This document shows positions 1-8,417 of a DNA stretch of 62,470 nt, piece after piece. The stretch comes from Syntrophomonas sp. UBA1376 (GTDB lineage: Bacteria > Bacillota > Syntrophomonadia > Syntrophomonadales > Syntrophomonadaceae), in assembly GCA_002305535.1 (NCBI GenBank), contig DBRE01000028.1:1-62470 (forward strand). Direction: 5' to 3'. Each line of letters opens with the position of its first letter. Position 1 is the first letter of the stretch. A program made the position numbers and the translations under genes. Below the pieces are notes generated by a model, which had not been told where the DNA came from, made no database searches, and was given only the letters and a program-made list of their open reading frames with translations.

Positions 1-1425
1 CTCGCCCAAGCGCTGATCCGGCAGGCCAATAACCGCCACATCCTTGATCGCATTATGTCCGCGAAGAAAATCTTCGATCTGGACCGGATATAAATTCTCT
101 CCACCGCTGATGATGACATCTTTTTTACGATCCACCAGGAAAATAAAGCCGTCTTCATCCATCTGCGCCATATCTCCGGTAAACAGCCATCCGTTTTTGA
201 GTACTTTGGCAGTGGCTTCCGGATCATTAAAGTAACATTCCATCAAGCCAGGTCCGGTTACAGTCAATTCTCCCACTTGTCCTTGCGGCACTGGGTGACC
301 GGATTCGTCAACGATCCTGGCTTCCCAGTGGTAGCCCGGTTTGCCAATAGCCCCAACTTTATGGATGTTTTCAACACCCAGATGAACGCAGCCGGGGCCG
401 ATGGATTCGCTCAAACCATAATTGGTATCATACAGATGGTGGGGAAAGTATTGTTTCCAACGGCGAATCAAGCTGGGCGGAACCGGCTGGGCACCGATAT
501 GCATCAGCCTCCACTGGTCAAGCTCATAATCTTCCAGTTTCACTTCCCCGCTTTCGATGGCATCCAGGATATCCTGGGCCCAGGGAACCAGCAGCCATAC
601 AATGGTTACCTTCTCTTGGGAAACCGACTCCAGAATCCATTGGGGCTTAACACCACGCAGCAAAACCGCTCTGCTGCCAGCCAGCAAACTACCAAACCAG
701 TGCATCTTGGCGCCGGTATGATATAGGGGCGGTATGCACAGGAAGTTATCCTCGCGACCCTGACCGTGATGGTTTTGTTCTGTTTCACAGGCTGAAACCA
801 GGCTGCGGTGTTTATGCAAAATGGCTTTGGGAAAGCCGGTAGTACCGGAGGAAAAATAGATCGCCGCTTCATCTTCATCGCTCAGTTCGATTTGTGGATC
901 TTTTGAAGAGCATTTCGTGATCAATCGTCCCCAACTTTCCGCAAAAGTAGGGCAATCCTCACCAACAAAGAAACGGTGTTTGACCTTGTCGATCTGATCA
1001 AATATCGTTTCTACCCGGCCAATGAATTCTGGCCCGAAGACCAATGCATCAGCTTCTGACAATTCCAAACAGTATTTGATTTCCTCAGCAGTATAACGAA
1101 AGTTCAAGGGCACAGCTATGGCACCGGTTTTTAGGATCCCGAAATAGATCGGCAGCCATTCCAGGCAATTCATCAGCAGAATTGCCACCTGATCCCCTTT
1201 TTTTATACCTTTTATCAGCAGCAGGTTGGCAAATTGGTTAGCTCTGTCATCAAATTCGCGCCAGGTCATCTCCCGCCGATACTGGGCTTGCGGGTTGGGC
1301 TCAATGAGTTCATAGTCACGCCAGGTAACTTCACGTTTTTCCTGTAATTCAGGATTCATTTCAATAAGGCTGATTTCATCACCATACAGATTGGCATTAC
1401 GAACAAGAAACTCGGTTATGGGCAT
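1..1425 (-). CDS. AMP-binding acyl-CoA synthetase, partial (3' end off window)
   Basis: This is an adenylate-forming ligase that would activate a carboxylic acid to its CoA thioester with ATP. The frame is open from an ATG at 1425 to the window edge, giving 475 residues. It shows the family motifs in order: the P-loop-like S-S-G-T-T-G-F-P-K at about 192-200, the Y-G-L-S-E acyl-adenylate motif at about 336-340, T-G-D at 416-418 and D-R-K-K-D near 432. The catalytic A10 lysine should lie beyond position 1 and cannot be checked. A GAAAGGAAG ribosome site precedes the ATG. The MFS transporter upstream in the same direction may supply the acid. The chain length used cannot be read from sequence, but medium or long fatty acids, or an aromatic acid, are plausible. 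Confidence 0.9.
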   Translation of the reverse strand, partial: MPITEFLVRNANLYGDEISLIEMNPELQEKREVTWRDYELIEPNPQAQYRREMTWREFDDRANQFANLLLIKGIKKGDQVAILLMNCLEWLPIYFGILKTGAIAVPLNFRYTAEEIKYCLELSEADALVFGPEFIGRVETIFDQIDKVKHRFFVGEDCPTFAESWGRLITKCSSKDPQIELSDEDEAAIYFSSGTTGFPKAILHKHRSLVSACETEQNHHGQGREDNFLCIPPLYHTGAKMHWFGSLLAGSRAVLLRGVKPQWILESVSQEKVTIVWLLVPWAQDILDAIESGEVKLEDYELDQWRLMHIGAQPVPPSLIRRWKQYFPHHLYDTNYGLSESIGPGCVHLGVENIHKVGAIGKPGYHWEARIVDESGHPVPQGQVGELTVTGPGLMECYFNDPEATAKVLKNGWLFTGDMAQMDEDGFIFLVDRKKDVIISGGENLYPVQIEDFLRGHNAIKDVAVIGLPDQRLGE

Positions 1426-1502
1426 TTTAGCTTTCTTCCTTTCTTAAATATATTGGATGATAAATTTGCTATAAGATCGTTTTCAAGAATAATAAGTATT
1501 TA

Positions 1503-2720
1503 CTATGAGATTACCGCTTCCTGTTGCGGCTGCTTGAGAAACTTCACCATTATAGCTGCGATCACCAATATTGCTGCAGCAGCCAGGTATGCATAGTCAT
1601 AAGAACCAGTGATATCGACAATCTTTCCTGCCGTTAGCGGGCCGATCAAGCCGGCCGCCCCAAAAGCGGTAAATACCAGGCCATAATTAACCCCACTGTT
1701 CTTCAAGCCAAAAAAGTCATAGGTCAAGGCCGGGAAAATACCCAGCAGTGATCCATAGGCAATGCCGGTTATGCAAACACCCACCGTTAAGGAAGTCATG
1801 CTGGTATAGTTACTGAACATCAGCATATTGACTGCCTGCAGGGCAAACATCAATATCAGTGTAGTGTTGCGGCCGAATCGGTCTGATAAAAATCCGCCTA
1901 AGACTCGGCCACCGGAATTGAAAACCGCCAAAATCGCTACCAGTGCAAACCCCCACTTGAGTTGAGCCTGGATATCGGCAATAATGGCAATATGCCCTAT
2001 TACCATCAGGCCGGCAATGGCGCCAAAACAGTACATAAACCAAATCATCCAAAATTGCACAGTTCTCATCATTTCAGTCGGTGAAAATTCTCTTTTACCG
2101 GATGCTCCGCTGGAAGTCTCTGCCGGTGTTCCAGAGGGCACATATCCAGCTGGAGGCACAGCCAGGAACTGGGCAAACAAGATCACTAATCCCCCAAATA
2201 CCAGCCCAATGATCATAAAGGTTTGCGTGACTCCTACGGCATTAATAATGACCTGAGTCAAAGGGGCCGCATAGGCTGCTGCCAGACCCAGACCAGCTAC
2301 AACTAAACCGGATGCCAAACCACGTTTAGCAGGCGGAAACCATTTGACTGCTGAAGGAATGGTAGCCCCGTATGACATACCCGATCCAGCTCCAACAATA
2401 ATTCCAAAAAATACTATGAAACCTGGTATGGTAGTTTGCATAGAAGTCAGCATCATACCGATGAGCATCAATACCCCGCCGGCAGAAGCTACTACCCGTG
2501 GCCCGTATTTGTCAAATAGCTTGCCACCTGGCACCATCATTAGCGCTACCATCGCCAGAGCCACGGTGTAGGGAAGCATAGCCTGGGTCTTGGTAAACCC
2601 CAGTTCTTGTATGAGGGCTGCTGCATATACACTCCAGGCATATAAAAACCCGCCCGCCAGATTGAGAAGGATACCTGCGACCGTCACTCGCCAACCAATA
2701 TTCTTTACCACCAACAACAC
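1503..2720 (-). CDS. MFS transporter, OFA (oxalate/formate antiporter-like) family
   Basis: An integral membrane carrier of about 405 residues with about twelve hydrophobic segments. The MFS loop signature appears twice, as G-K-L-F-D-K-Y-G-P-R at about 66-75 and as G-G-F-L-S-D-R-F-G-R in the second half. Overall composition matches the OFA group of small-carboxylate carriers (oxalate, formate, lactate and similar). The first possible start is GTG at 2720, but the AAGGGGA ribosome site sits only one base before it. The TTG codon at 2714 has better spacing, so the start is uncertain by two codons. The gene is followed after 77 bases by an acyl-CoA synthetase on the same strand, suggesting uptake and activation of one acid. 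Its leader contains a hairpin-plus-T-run and many UAG triplets. Confidence 0.88.
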   Translation of the reverse strand: MLLVVKNIGWRVTVAGILLNLAGGFLYAWSVYAAALIQELGFTKTQAMLPYTVALAMVALMMVPGGKLFDKYGPRVVASAGGVLMLIGMMLTSMQTTIPGFIVFFGIIVGAGSGMSYGATIPSAVKWFPPAKRGLASGLVVAGLGLAAAYAAPLTQVIINAVGVTQTFMIIGLVFGGLVILFAQFLAVPPAGYVPSGTPAETSSGASGKREFSPTEMMRTVQFWMIWFMYCFGAIAGLMVIGHIAIIADIQAQLKWGFALVAILAVFNSGGRVLGGFLSDRFGRNTTLILMFALQAVNMLMFSNYTSMTSLTVGVCITGIAYGSLLGIFPALTYDFFGLKNSGVNYGLVFTAFGAAGLIGPLTAGKIVDITGSYDYAYLAAAAILVIAAIMVKFLKQPQQEAVIS

Positions 2721-2969
2721 TCCCCTTTAATTATTTTGCCCAACAAAAAAACTCCCGTAGGAGTTATGCATGTCAAGACACATAAAAACTGAGCATTGCT
2801 GCCGGTGTCTAATTATTTGCCTACCATGCTAACCATCCTACCTTGTTGGACCCACTGTTCTACTGTCTAACCTACCTACATTGCTATCATAACAGATTCT
2901 TGAATTTTAATAAATAGTTTTGTTGATTTGGTACAAGTCATTTTATAAGTGGTGTCCGGGGGACGGTTG
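2721..2969 (-). promoter_or_regulatory. Leader of the MFS gene with a cluster of UAG triplets
   Basis: Read on the minus strand, nine UAG triplets occur between 2886 and 2809 (starting, in plus coordinates, at 2884, 2876, 2872, 2867, 2860, 2838, 2829, 2821 and 2809), ahead of the leader terminator at 2745-2765. A TATGAT hexamer (2886-2891) could be a -10 box, but no good -35 was seen. Clustered NAG triplets in front of a terminator are the kind of site used by RNA-binding regulators such as TRAP and HutP. That link is inference only. Confidence 0.3.
2745..2765 (-). terminator. Rho-independent terminator in the leader of the MFS gene
   Basis: On the minus strand AACTCC-TACG-GGAGTT is followed by six T residues. 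It lies only 25-45 bases upstream of the MFS start and no gene precedes it for over 400 bases. It is therefore more likely an attenuator in the MFS leader than the end of another transcript. Confidence 0.6.
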
Positions 2970-3171
2970 GAGACTACTGAAAAAGTAGCATCTTGCCTGC
3001 CTGTGCCCTGGATGGGTATACCCTATGGGTATTAGGCCCCGAGGGTATCATCCTGAACGACTTTTATATTGTCATCCTGAGGGAGGAACGACCGAAGGAT
3101 CTTTCCCTCTTGTACCAGTAAAGCTTCTTCGACTTCGTCTCAGAATGACAGGCACTTTTTCAGTGATCTCG
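2970..3171. repeat. Dispersed hairpin repeat, copy 1, with imperfect terminal inverted repeats
   Basis: The core (3071-3150) begins GTCATCCTGAGGGAGGAACG and ends CTCAGAATGACA, so its ends are inverted repeats of each other. Three more copies are found at 27340, 48570 and 60185. In this copy the right flank ACTTTTTCAGTGATCTCG (3154-3171) is matched in inverted orientation by GAGACTACTGAAAAAGT (2970-2986), making a roughly 200-base element that resembles a MITE. No open reading frame of note lies inside. The 2721-3197 interval holds only this element and the MFS leader. Confidence 0.7.
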
Positions 3172-3197
3172 CCCGATCCCCTACTACACCTACAAGG

Positions 3198-5699
3198 TTA
3201 TCCCTCTATCATGATCAATTTATAGACCACGGTTGCGGCTTCTGCTCGGGTAGCACTTCCCTGCGGTCGATAATCGCCTTCCGGGTACCCCCCCATAAGG
3301 CCTGAGGATACGATCTTGTTCACCGAATCGATCGCCCAAGAACTGATCAAGTCACTGTCCGTAAAAGACACGCCCTCATTCATTTCTGGAAGGACCAGAC
3401 CGGTACTGTTATTGAAATTATCCAGCATGATCGCCATTTGCTCTCTGGTTATCTTTTCATTGGGAGCAAAGGTAGCATCGTCAATGCCCCTGACGATCCC
3501 TTGTTCAAATCCCCAGTTGACATAATTGTAATACCATTCCTGGGCAGGTACGTCCGCAAAACCTGCCGGGTTTGCCTGGGTCACGTCCAGATTATTGATC
3601 GTGTTGGCCAGCATAGTCAGGAATTGAGCTCTGGTGAGAGGATCATCCGGCAAATACAAATCATCGCCCACACCGTTTACAATTCCTTTGGCTGCCAACC
3701 TTCCGATATATTCCCTGGCCCAATGGTTTTTGGTATCTCCAAAATCGATCGATTCATCACCGACTTGTACGGGTATGGTCTTTTGTACGCCATTGTATTC
3801 TAGGTAGATATGGCCGGAGACTCCTGATTCGTTCGTCCCTTGGAAAAGTCCGTTGGCATCAATGGTACCGATGACCGGATCGCAGTTCCAGCTAAACAGG
3901 TTGTCATTACTGGCAATGGGGGCATATCCGTATTGGGCGGTTACATTGATATCGAAGATTTCCCCCGGTTCAATCTTCAGACTTAGCACATTGGGCGTAA
4001 AGGTAATATTATTCTGAATATCGACCTGTGCAGTTGTACTCAGTTGCCCGCTTTCCACTTCGATCACGGCAGTTCCCGTGGTGTCACCGGCAGTAAATCG
4101 GCCATTCCTGTCCACGGTGCTGCCCGTAGAGGAGTCAACCCAGTACTCTACACTTTTTCTCAATCGAACCGGCTCATATTTCTCGTTGGAAGCGTAGGCG
4201 GTTAGCTGGATCTCTGCACCTGGCATGGCCAGCGGCTGGCTAGGATAAGTGTGTAAATGGGCTGGTTCGGAATCACCGCGCTGATCGTATACCAGCAACA
4301 GACCATTGGTAGTTTTTCTCTGTTTCTGCCCGGAAGGAGAATTCTTCGCAACTGACTGGAAATCAATGCCCCCTTCTCTTGCCGCTATAACTGAAGAACC
4401 GCCTCCGTCCATGTTTACAACGGTACTGCAGCCCAGATCGACCAAATGTCTGGCTGTGTCCGTCAGTCCGAGACCTTCCGAAAGGCCCGGCTGTCTGCCG
4501 TCAAGCACATACAGCATGAGGGTTCCGTCCGGTTTGATACCAATAGCGGTTCTGGGATTCAAGTTCGTTCCACTGGAACCAAATTGACCATTTTGGTAAA
4601 GAACGTAGTATACTCCGATGGCTTCCTGGGTGTTGGACAGGTTTCCGCTCCCATCGTATACGGAAATCTCTATTTCACTGCCCGGAATCAGCTGAGCCAA
4701 CTGCACCGCATAGGCTGAATCCCCGGCAGTTGAAAGGACAAGTTGACTGTTACCGATAGGAGTATTGGAGTTCCCATTTCTGACTTCATCAACTGTGGCC
4801 GTGATGGTACCTCCCACGGTAAGTTCTGCATTGTCCAGAGAACCCGTCTCCAGGACTACTTCGACACAGTTTCCTGAGGTTTTGGTCGAGGAGGCATATT
4901 GGCGGTTAAACAGATGTACAGCCTTCGCCCCTCCGTGAGGAACATTAAAAAACTCGATATCCGCATTGAACTCCCTTGGTATGAAGACCGTCTCCTGGGC
5001 AGGCTCTTGTGCCTCAGTAGTATCGGTTGGTTTATTGGTATCTGCCGACTCGGTCAGGTCTTCCGGCTCAGTTGGCTCGGTCGGTTCACTCGAGTCTTCC
5101 GGCTCGGTCGGTGCCGTCGGCTCCTCCGGTTCAGTCCGGTCTTCCGGTTCAGTCGGGTCTTCTGGTTCGTCAGGGTCTGTAACCGGCGGCGTGATCACCA
5201 TGGGAACATTAATGGTTCCTTTCAGGGTATAGCGCAGATTTACCTTTTGCAGAGAAGCGGCGCCGTTTTCGTCAAAGGATATCACATATTCCGGAGCATA
5301 ACCGGAGGTTTTGATCTTGCCATTATGAATGGCTAATCCCTTGGAAACCCCGGAGGAGGTATCAAAAAGATCTCCGTTGATGCCCGCCACGACTTGGTAG
5401 CCTTGATTTTCCAGAGTGCTGATCATGGTATCCATCGTATAGGTTCCAGTAACTTCACCTTCAAATACATAGGGTTTTAAGTCTGTGCCCTGCATATCTA
5501 CGTTGATGAAATAAGCCCGCTCAATACCGTTGACACTATGACCAGCAAGTAGCTCGTGATAGGTAGCGTTATCATAGATTTCCGATTTGGTCTCATAATA
5601 AACGGTTCCTATACCTGCCTGATATGTAAATCCTGTTAAAAAAATACTCGATAACATGATACCCGCCATGATAACTGCTGTGAATCTTCTATTTTTCAT
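3198..5699 (-). CDS. S-layer-anchored phosphodiester glycosidase (NAGPA/DUF2233) protein
   Basis: A secreted 833-residue protein. The start chosen is the ATG at 5699, nine bases after GAAAGG. It gives a classic signal peptide (K-N-R-R followed by a hydrophobic stretch); upstream in-frame starts would bury this. A Pro/Glu/Thr-rich linker at about 170-235 is followed by a NAGPA-type phosphodiester glycosidase domain whose hallmark V-N-M-D-G-G-G-S-S lies near 428-436. One or two bacterial Ig-like domains come next, then three SLH repeats (about 653-700, 717-762 and 781-830) that would bind cell-wall polymer. It probably trims sugar-phosphodiester groups of surface glycans. It appears monocistronic with a long, possibly structured leader. 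Confidence 0.9.
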   Translation of the reverse strand: MKNRRFTAVIMAGIMLSSIFLTGFTYQAGIGTVYYETKSEIYDNATYHELLAGHSVNGIERAYFINVDMQGTDLKPYVFEGEVTGTYTMDTMISTLENQGYQVVAGINGDLFDTSSGVSKGLAIHNGKIKTSGYAPEYVISFDENGAASLQKVNLRYTLKGTINVPMVITPPVTDPDEPEDPTEPEDRTEPEEPTAPTEPEDSSEPTEPTEPEDLTESADTNKPTDTTEAQEPAQETVFIPREFNADIEFFNVPHGGAKAVHLFNRQYASSTKTSGNCVEVVLETGSLDNAELTVGGTITATVDEVRNGNSNTPIGNSQLVLSTAGDSAYAVQLAQLIPGSEIEISVYDGSGNLSNTQEAIGVYYVLYQNGQFGSSGTNLNPRTAIGIKPDGTLMLYVLDGRQPGLSEGLGLTDTARHLVDLGCSTVVNMDGGGSSVIAAREGGIDFQSVAKNSPSGQKQRKTTNGLLLVYDQRGDSEPAHLHTYPSQPLAMPGAEIQLTAYASNEKYEPVRLRKSVEYWVDSSTGSTVDRNGRFTAGDTTGTAVIEVESGQLSTTAQVDIQNNITFTPNVLSLKIEPGEIFDINVTAQYGYAPIASNDNLFSWNCDPVIGTIDANGLFQGTNESGVSGHIYLEYNGVQKTIPVQVGDESIDFGDTKNHWAREYIGRLAAKGIVNGVGDDLYLPDDPLTRAQFLTMLANTINNLDVTQANPAGFADVPAQEWYYNYVNWGFEQGIVRGIDDATFAPNEKITREQMAIMLDNFNNSTGLVLPEMNEGVSFTDSDLISSWAIDSVNKIVSSGLMGGYPEGDYRPQGSATRAEAATVVYKLIMIEG

Positions 5700-5858
5700 A
5701 AACATCATTCCTTTCTCATGTCCATAGCTTGGATTATCTGTTTTAATTATCTTTCTTTTCCATTCTATCACCAATACACCAAGCTCTCCAAGTTACCGCA
5801 CAACATTGGAGCGGTACAAAATCGAAAATATCGGCGGTTTTCATATCTATATATAAAA

Positions 5859-5924
5859 GGATCTCTTAGGAACACTCCTTTCCAGGAACATCCCTCCGTA
5901 GTTTTGCAGTCCAGTAAGAGACCC
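5859..5924 (-). promoter_or_regulatory. Possible structured leader RNA of the SLH protein gene
   Basis: GGATCTCTTA (5859-5868) and TAAGAGACCC (5915-5924) form a ten-base stem with one mismatch that encloses about 46 bases with short internal repeats (GGAACA twice). A second hairpin, TACCGC/GCGGTA, lies closer to the gene at 5794-5816. It does not fit a riboswitch class I can recall. The remaining 5700-6207 interval holds this leader and a terminator, and no gene. Confidence 0.3.
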
Positions 5925-6017
5925 TAACACCCCGGGAAAATTGACAGGGGGTACAGTGGATTGGTTACCATATATACGTCTTCCAGATCAGCATCTTACA
6001 TGTTTAAAATGAAACGG

Positions 6018-6050
6018 GCCCGTCCCTGCATAACTCCAGAAGGGACGGGC
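6018..6050 (-). terminator. Hairpin downstream of the RuBisCO-like operon
   Basis: GCCCGTCCCT (6018-6027) and AGGGACGGGC (6041-6050) are a perfect ten-base inverted repeat. On the minus strand it is followed by a T-containing but not T-only tail. It is the first strong hairpin after the last gene of the operon, so it probably ends that transcript. Confidence 0.55.
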
Positions 6051-6207
6051 AGACCTACCATAGCTTCGGCAGGGTGATTGTCTTGTTTTACTCAACTTGC
6101 AATGATTTCACCATCAGAGGTAGCCACACGTGGAAGAGTTAGTCTTTCATATAATTTGTACTCTTTTTCGCAAGAAAACCTAGATAGATATACCCCTCAT
6201 ACCTACC

Positions 6208-7044
6208 TCATCTTGAAACCTTAATGCTTTTATACTCTTTGGTAATAGCTATTACTGCCTGTTCGGTGGGCATTCGTTCCCCGCTGGAACCAGAAGCATA
6301 GCCGTCGGCATCGGAGTGGGCTACTGAATACTGGGCAGTGGGTGCATCAGCAAAAGGTCCTCCGTGGGTCAGTACGAAAACCTCGGGATTTACACTGCGG
6401 GCTGCCAAACATATTTTCTGTACCTCCTCAGTGGCCTTCTCCAGAGTCATGACCTCTTTGGCCCCGGTTAGTCCACCGCTGGTTACTCCAACTATAGCGC
6501 CAATTACATCAGCGCCGGCCTCCGCCATTATTCTGGCCTCTTCAGCATCGAAAGCCCAGGCTACCGTGAATATATCTTTTTGGTGAGCAGTTCTGATAAG
6601 TTCGGCTTCCCGGGAAAAGCCAATGCCCGCAGCTTCCAACTGTTTGGAGAAATGCTCCCCGTAAAGTCCGCAGAAGGGCTCATTGGTAATGCCGGAAAAG
6701 CCTAAAGCCATCATTTCATCCATGAGCCGTTCCAGGTTTATTGCCGGATTATGTGCTCCTATACCGGCAATACAGGGTGCGGTTTTAACCACTGGGATTA
6801 TTTCCTGGGCCATTTCTTTAACGCATACATTGCAGTCTTCATAGGGCATCCAGGCCAGGAGAGTGGGCATTCCCATCATGCGAAATATGGCTGTGGAATA
6901 AACCGCCACTAAGTCAGCACCGCCCAAATCAGCACATTTGGCTGTTAAACCGGTCCCAGCACCAAACATTAGCAAGGCCCGGTTATCTTTAACTTGATTA
7001 CGCAGCCGGGTAGTTATTTCACCGCGTTTATACTGTACCGACAT
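6208..7044 (-). CDS. TIM-barrel PEP-hydrolase-like protein (Tm-1 C-terminal-like), copy 2
   Basis: A 278-residue protein of the PEP-hydrolase-like TIM-barrel family (PF09370 type), homologous to the C-terminal half of the tomato Tm-1 protein. Recognisable blocks are G-A-G-T-G-L near the N-terminus, A-W-M-P-Y, A-G-I-G-A-H-N-P, the T-S-G-G-L-T-G segment and the C-terminal T-H-G-G-P-F. The ATG at 7044 is used because GGGAGG lies five bases upstream; a GTG at 7059 falls inside that ribosome site. It follows the UPF0261 gene by 15 bases and is the last gene of the operon. A paralogue sits at 9259-10107. The true reaction is unknown; family annotation as a phosphoenolpyruvate hydrolase rests on fold only. 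Confidence 0.85.
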   Translation of the reverse strand: MSVQYKRGEITTRLRNQVKDNRALLMFGAGTGLTAKCADLGGADLVAVYSTAIFRMMGMPTLLAWMPYEDCNVCVKEMAQEIIPVVKTAPCIAGIGAHNPAINLERLMDEMMALGFSGITNEPFCGLYGEHFSKQLEAAGIGFSREAELIRTAHQKDIFTVAWAFDAEEARIMAEAGADVIGAIVGVTSGGLTGAKEVMTLEKATEEVQKICLAARSVNPEVFVLTHGGPFADAPTAQYSVAHSDADGYASGSSGERMPTEQAVIAITKEYKSIKVSR

Positions 7045-7059
7045 AAGCTGCCTCCCCAC

Positions 7060-8400
7060 TTAAAAGGGAATTACAAAAGGATGGTCGGCTCGGTTACCCT
7101 TAGTCCATTTGCCCTTTAGCATTTCCAGCAGCAGTTCAGCCAAAAATTCGGCACATTCAGGGTCATTCATGTGTTTATCTACCAGAATAACTTCCAAATT
7201 ATCCTTATCAGGATTAATGGCAGCTTTAAGCGCTTGCACATACCTCATCGAGCGCTTTGACCATTGGGGATTATTTTCATCAGCAGCCCATACCGGTCCT
7301 GCTCCGGGTCCCGCCCAACCAAGTTCTATGTCAGGTGTGGCCAAATCACAGGCTCCCCACCCTCGCATAGGCACGCACATGATGCTGGGGCCTTTGGCGG
7401 CATTGAGTTTCCTGGCCATATGCTCTCCTATCTCATAGATCTCATCCATGGAGACTCCAACACAAGTTACCGTGGGATTATGTTCATACAAACCTCTTCC
7501 GGGCTGATCAGTTTCTTTTAATAATGTTGCCGGTACAGTGCTTTTGGGGCCAAAATTTATCAGATCCAATCCTCCCGGGGCTATCACCTGAGGTATACCC
7601 ATTTCCCCAGCAGCCGTCATACGGTCGGGGCCAGCACTTAGTACCCCGCCTAACATTTCATCGGCAATTTCATGGGTAGTTATGTCCAGTATACCTGTTA
7701 TATAGCCATCCCGAATCAACTCCTCCATGGAACGGCCTCCACTGCCTACCGCATGGTTAATCATCACATCATAGCCGGCCTTTTCCACTATTGAGGATGC
7801 GCGCAGCACACAGGGAGTAGTAACCCCAAACATCATGCAGCCAATCAGAGGCTTTTCCTCTATTCCTTCCATATCCGGCGGGGAGGCCATTCCCACTACA
7901 GCTGCAGCCGCATTATTCAGTATCGGGCGGGTCACTTTGTTTAGTCCAGCTTCGGCTATGGGATATATCATGCAAATATCCCGGGTACCAACATAAGGTG
8001 ATACATCACCTGAGGCCATGGTAGTCAGCATAACTTTGGGAAATCCGATGGGCAGCGACTGCATGATACGGGTAGCTATACTGGCCCCCATGGAACCACC
8101 ATAAGCAATGATCCCGTCTACCTGGCCAGCTTCCCGCATTTCCTTAATCAGCTTAATAGCTCCCTGAGCAATTAAATCCGAGGCACTGTTTCGGTCCAAT
8201 GCAAAAATATCTTCCTTTTTCTTGCCAACCCGAGCTACCACATCGCTCAATGAGATATCAGCCCATCCTACTTCATGACCAACACTGATTTCCAAAACAG
8301 ATGGTTTCCCACCGGCAGCTTTTACTCTCTCAGCCAGAAATTTAATTTCGTCTCCTTTGGTATCGAGAATGCCTGCTACTATAATCTGTTTAGCCGTCAT
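7060..8400 (-). CDS. Tm-1-like ATP-binding protein (UPF0261)
   Basis: A 446-residue cytosolic protein of the UPF0261 family, equivalent to the N-terminal ATP-binding half of plant Tm-1. Family blocks visible include the N-terminal G-I-L-D-T-K-G-D-E, G-V-T-T-P-C in the middle, T-H-E-I-A-D-E and the strongly conserved A-P-G-G-L-D. The ATG at 8400 is preceded by AGGAGGAAAAAGC. In plants and many bacteria this domain is fused to the TIM-barrel domain encoded by the next gene; here the two are separate and 15 bases apart, which suggests that they form a complex or act in sequence. The biochemical role in bacteria is not established. It is tightly linked to a ComB-like phosphatase upstream (17 bases). 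Confidence 0.87.
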   Translation of the reverse strand: MTAKQIIVAGILDTKGDEIKFLAERVKAAGGKPSVLEISVGHEVGWADISLSDVVARVGKKKEDIFALDRNSASDLIAQGAIKLIKEMREAGQVDGIIAYGGSMGASIATRIMQSLPIGFPKVMLTTMASGDVSPYVGTRDICMIYPIAEAGLNKVTRPILNNAAAAVVGMASPPDMEGIEEKPLIGCMMFGVTTPCVLRASSIVEKAGYDVMINHAVGSGGRSMEELIRDGYITGILDITTHEIADEMLGGVLSAGPDRMTAAGEMGIPQVIAPGGLDLINFGPKSTVPATLLKETDQPGRGLYEHNPTVTCVGVSMDEIYEIGEHMARKLNAAKGPSIMCVPMRGWGACDLATPDIELGWAGPGAGPVWAADENNPQWSKRSMRYVQALKAAINPDKDNLEVILVDKHMNDPECAEFLAELLLEMLKGKWTKGNRADHPFVIPF

Positions 8401-8417
8401 GCTTTTTCCTCCTGTTG

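Noticed and set aside
277..878. Open frames on both strands inside the acyl-CoA synthetase gene
   Set aside because: They are in other frames of a clear coding sequence and show no family motifs.
2740..2930. A T-box leader before the MFS gene
   Set aside because: The conserved TGGNACCGCG antiterminator bulge is absent.
4899..5336. Plus-strand frames rich in Ser, Gly and Arg opposite the SLH protein
   Set aside because: They arise from the antisense of the Pro/Glu/Thr-rich linker.
5775..5990. A cyclic-di-GMP or SAM riboswitch in the SLH leader
   Set aside because: Stems and a GCAAA-type patch are present, but the conserved cores of these classes could not be found.
7045..7059. GTG start for the second TIM-barrel gene
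   Set aside because: It lies in the ribosome site of the ATG at 7044.
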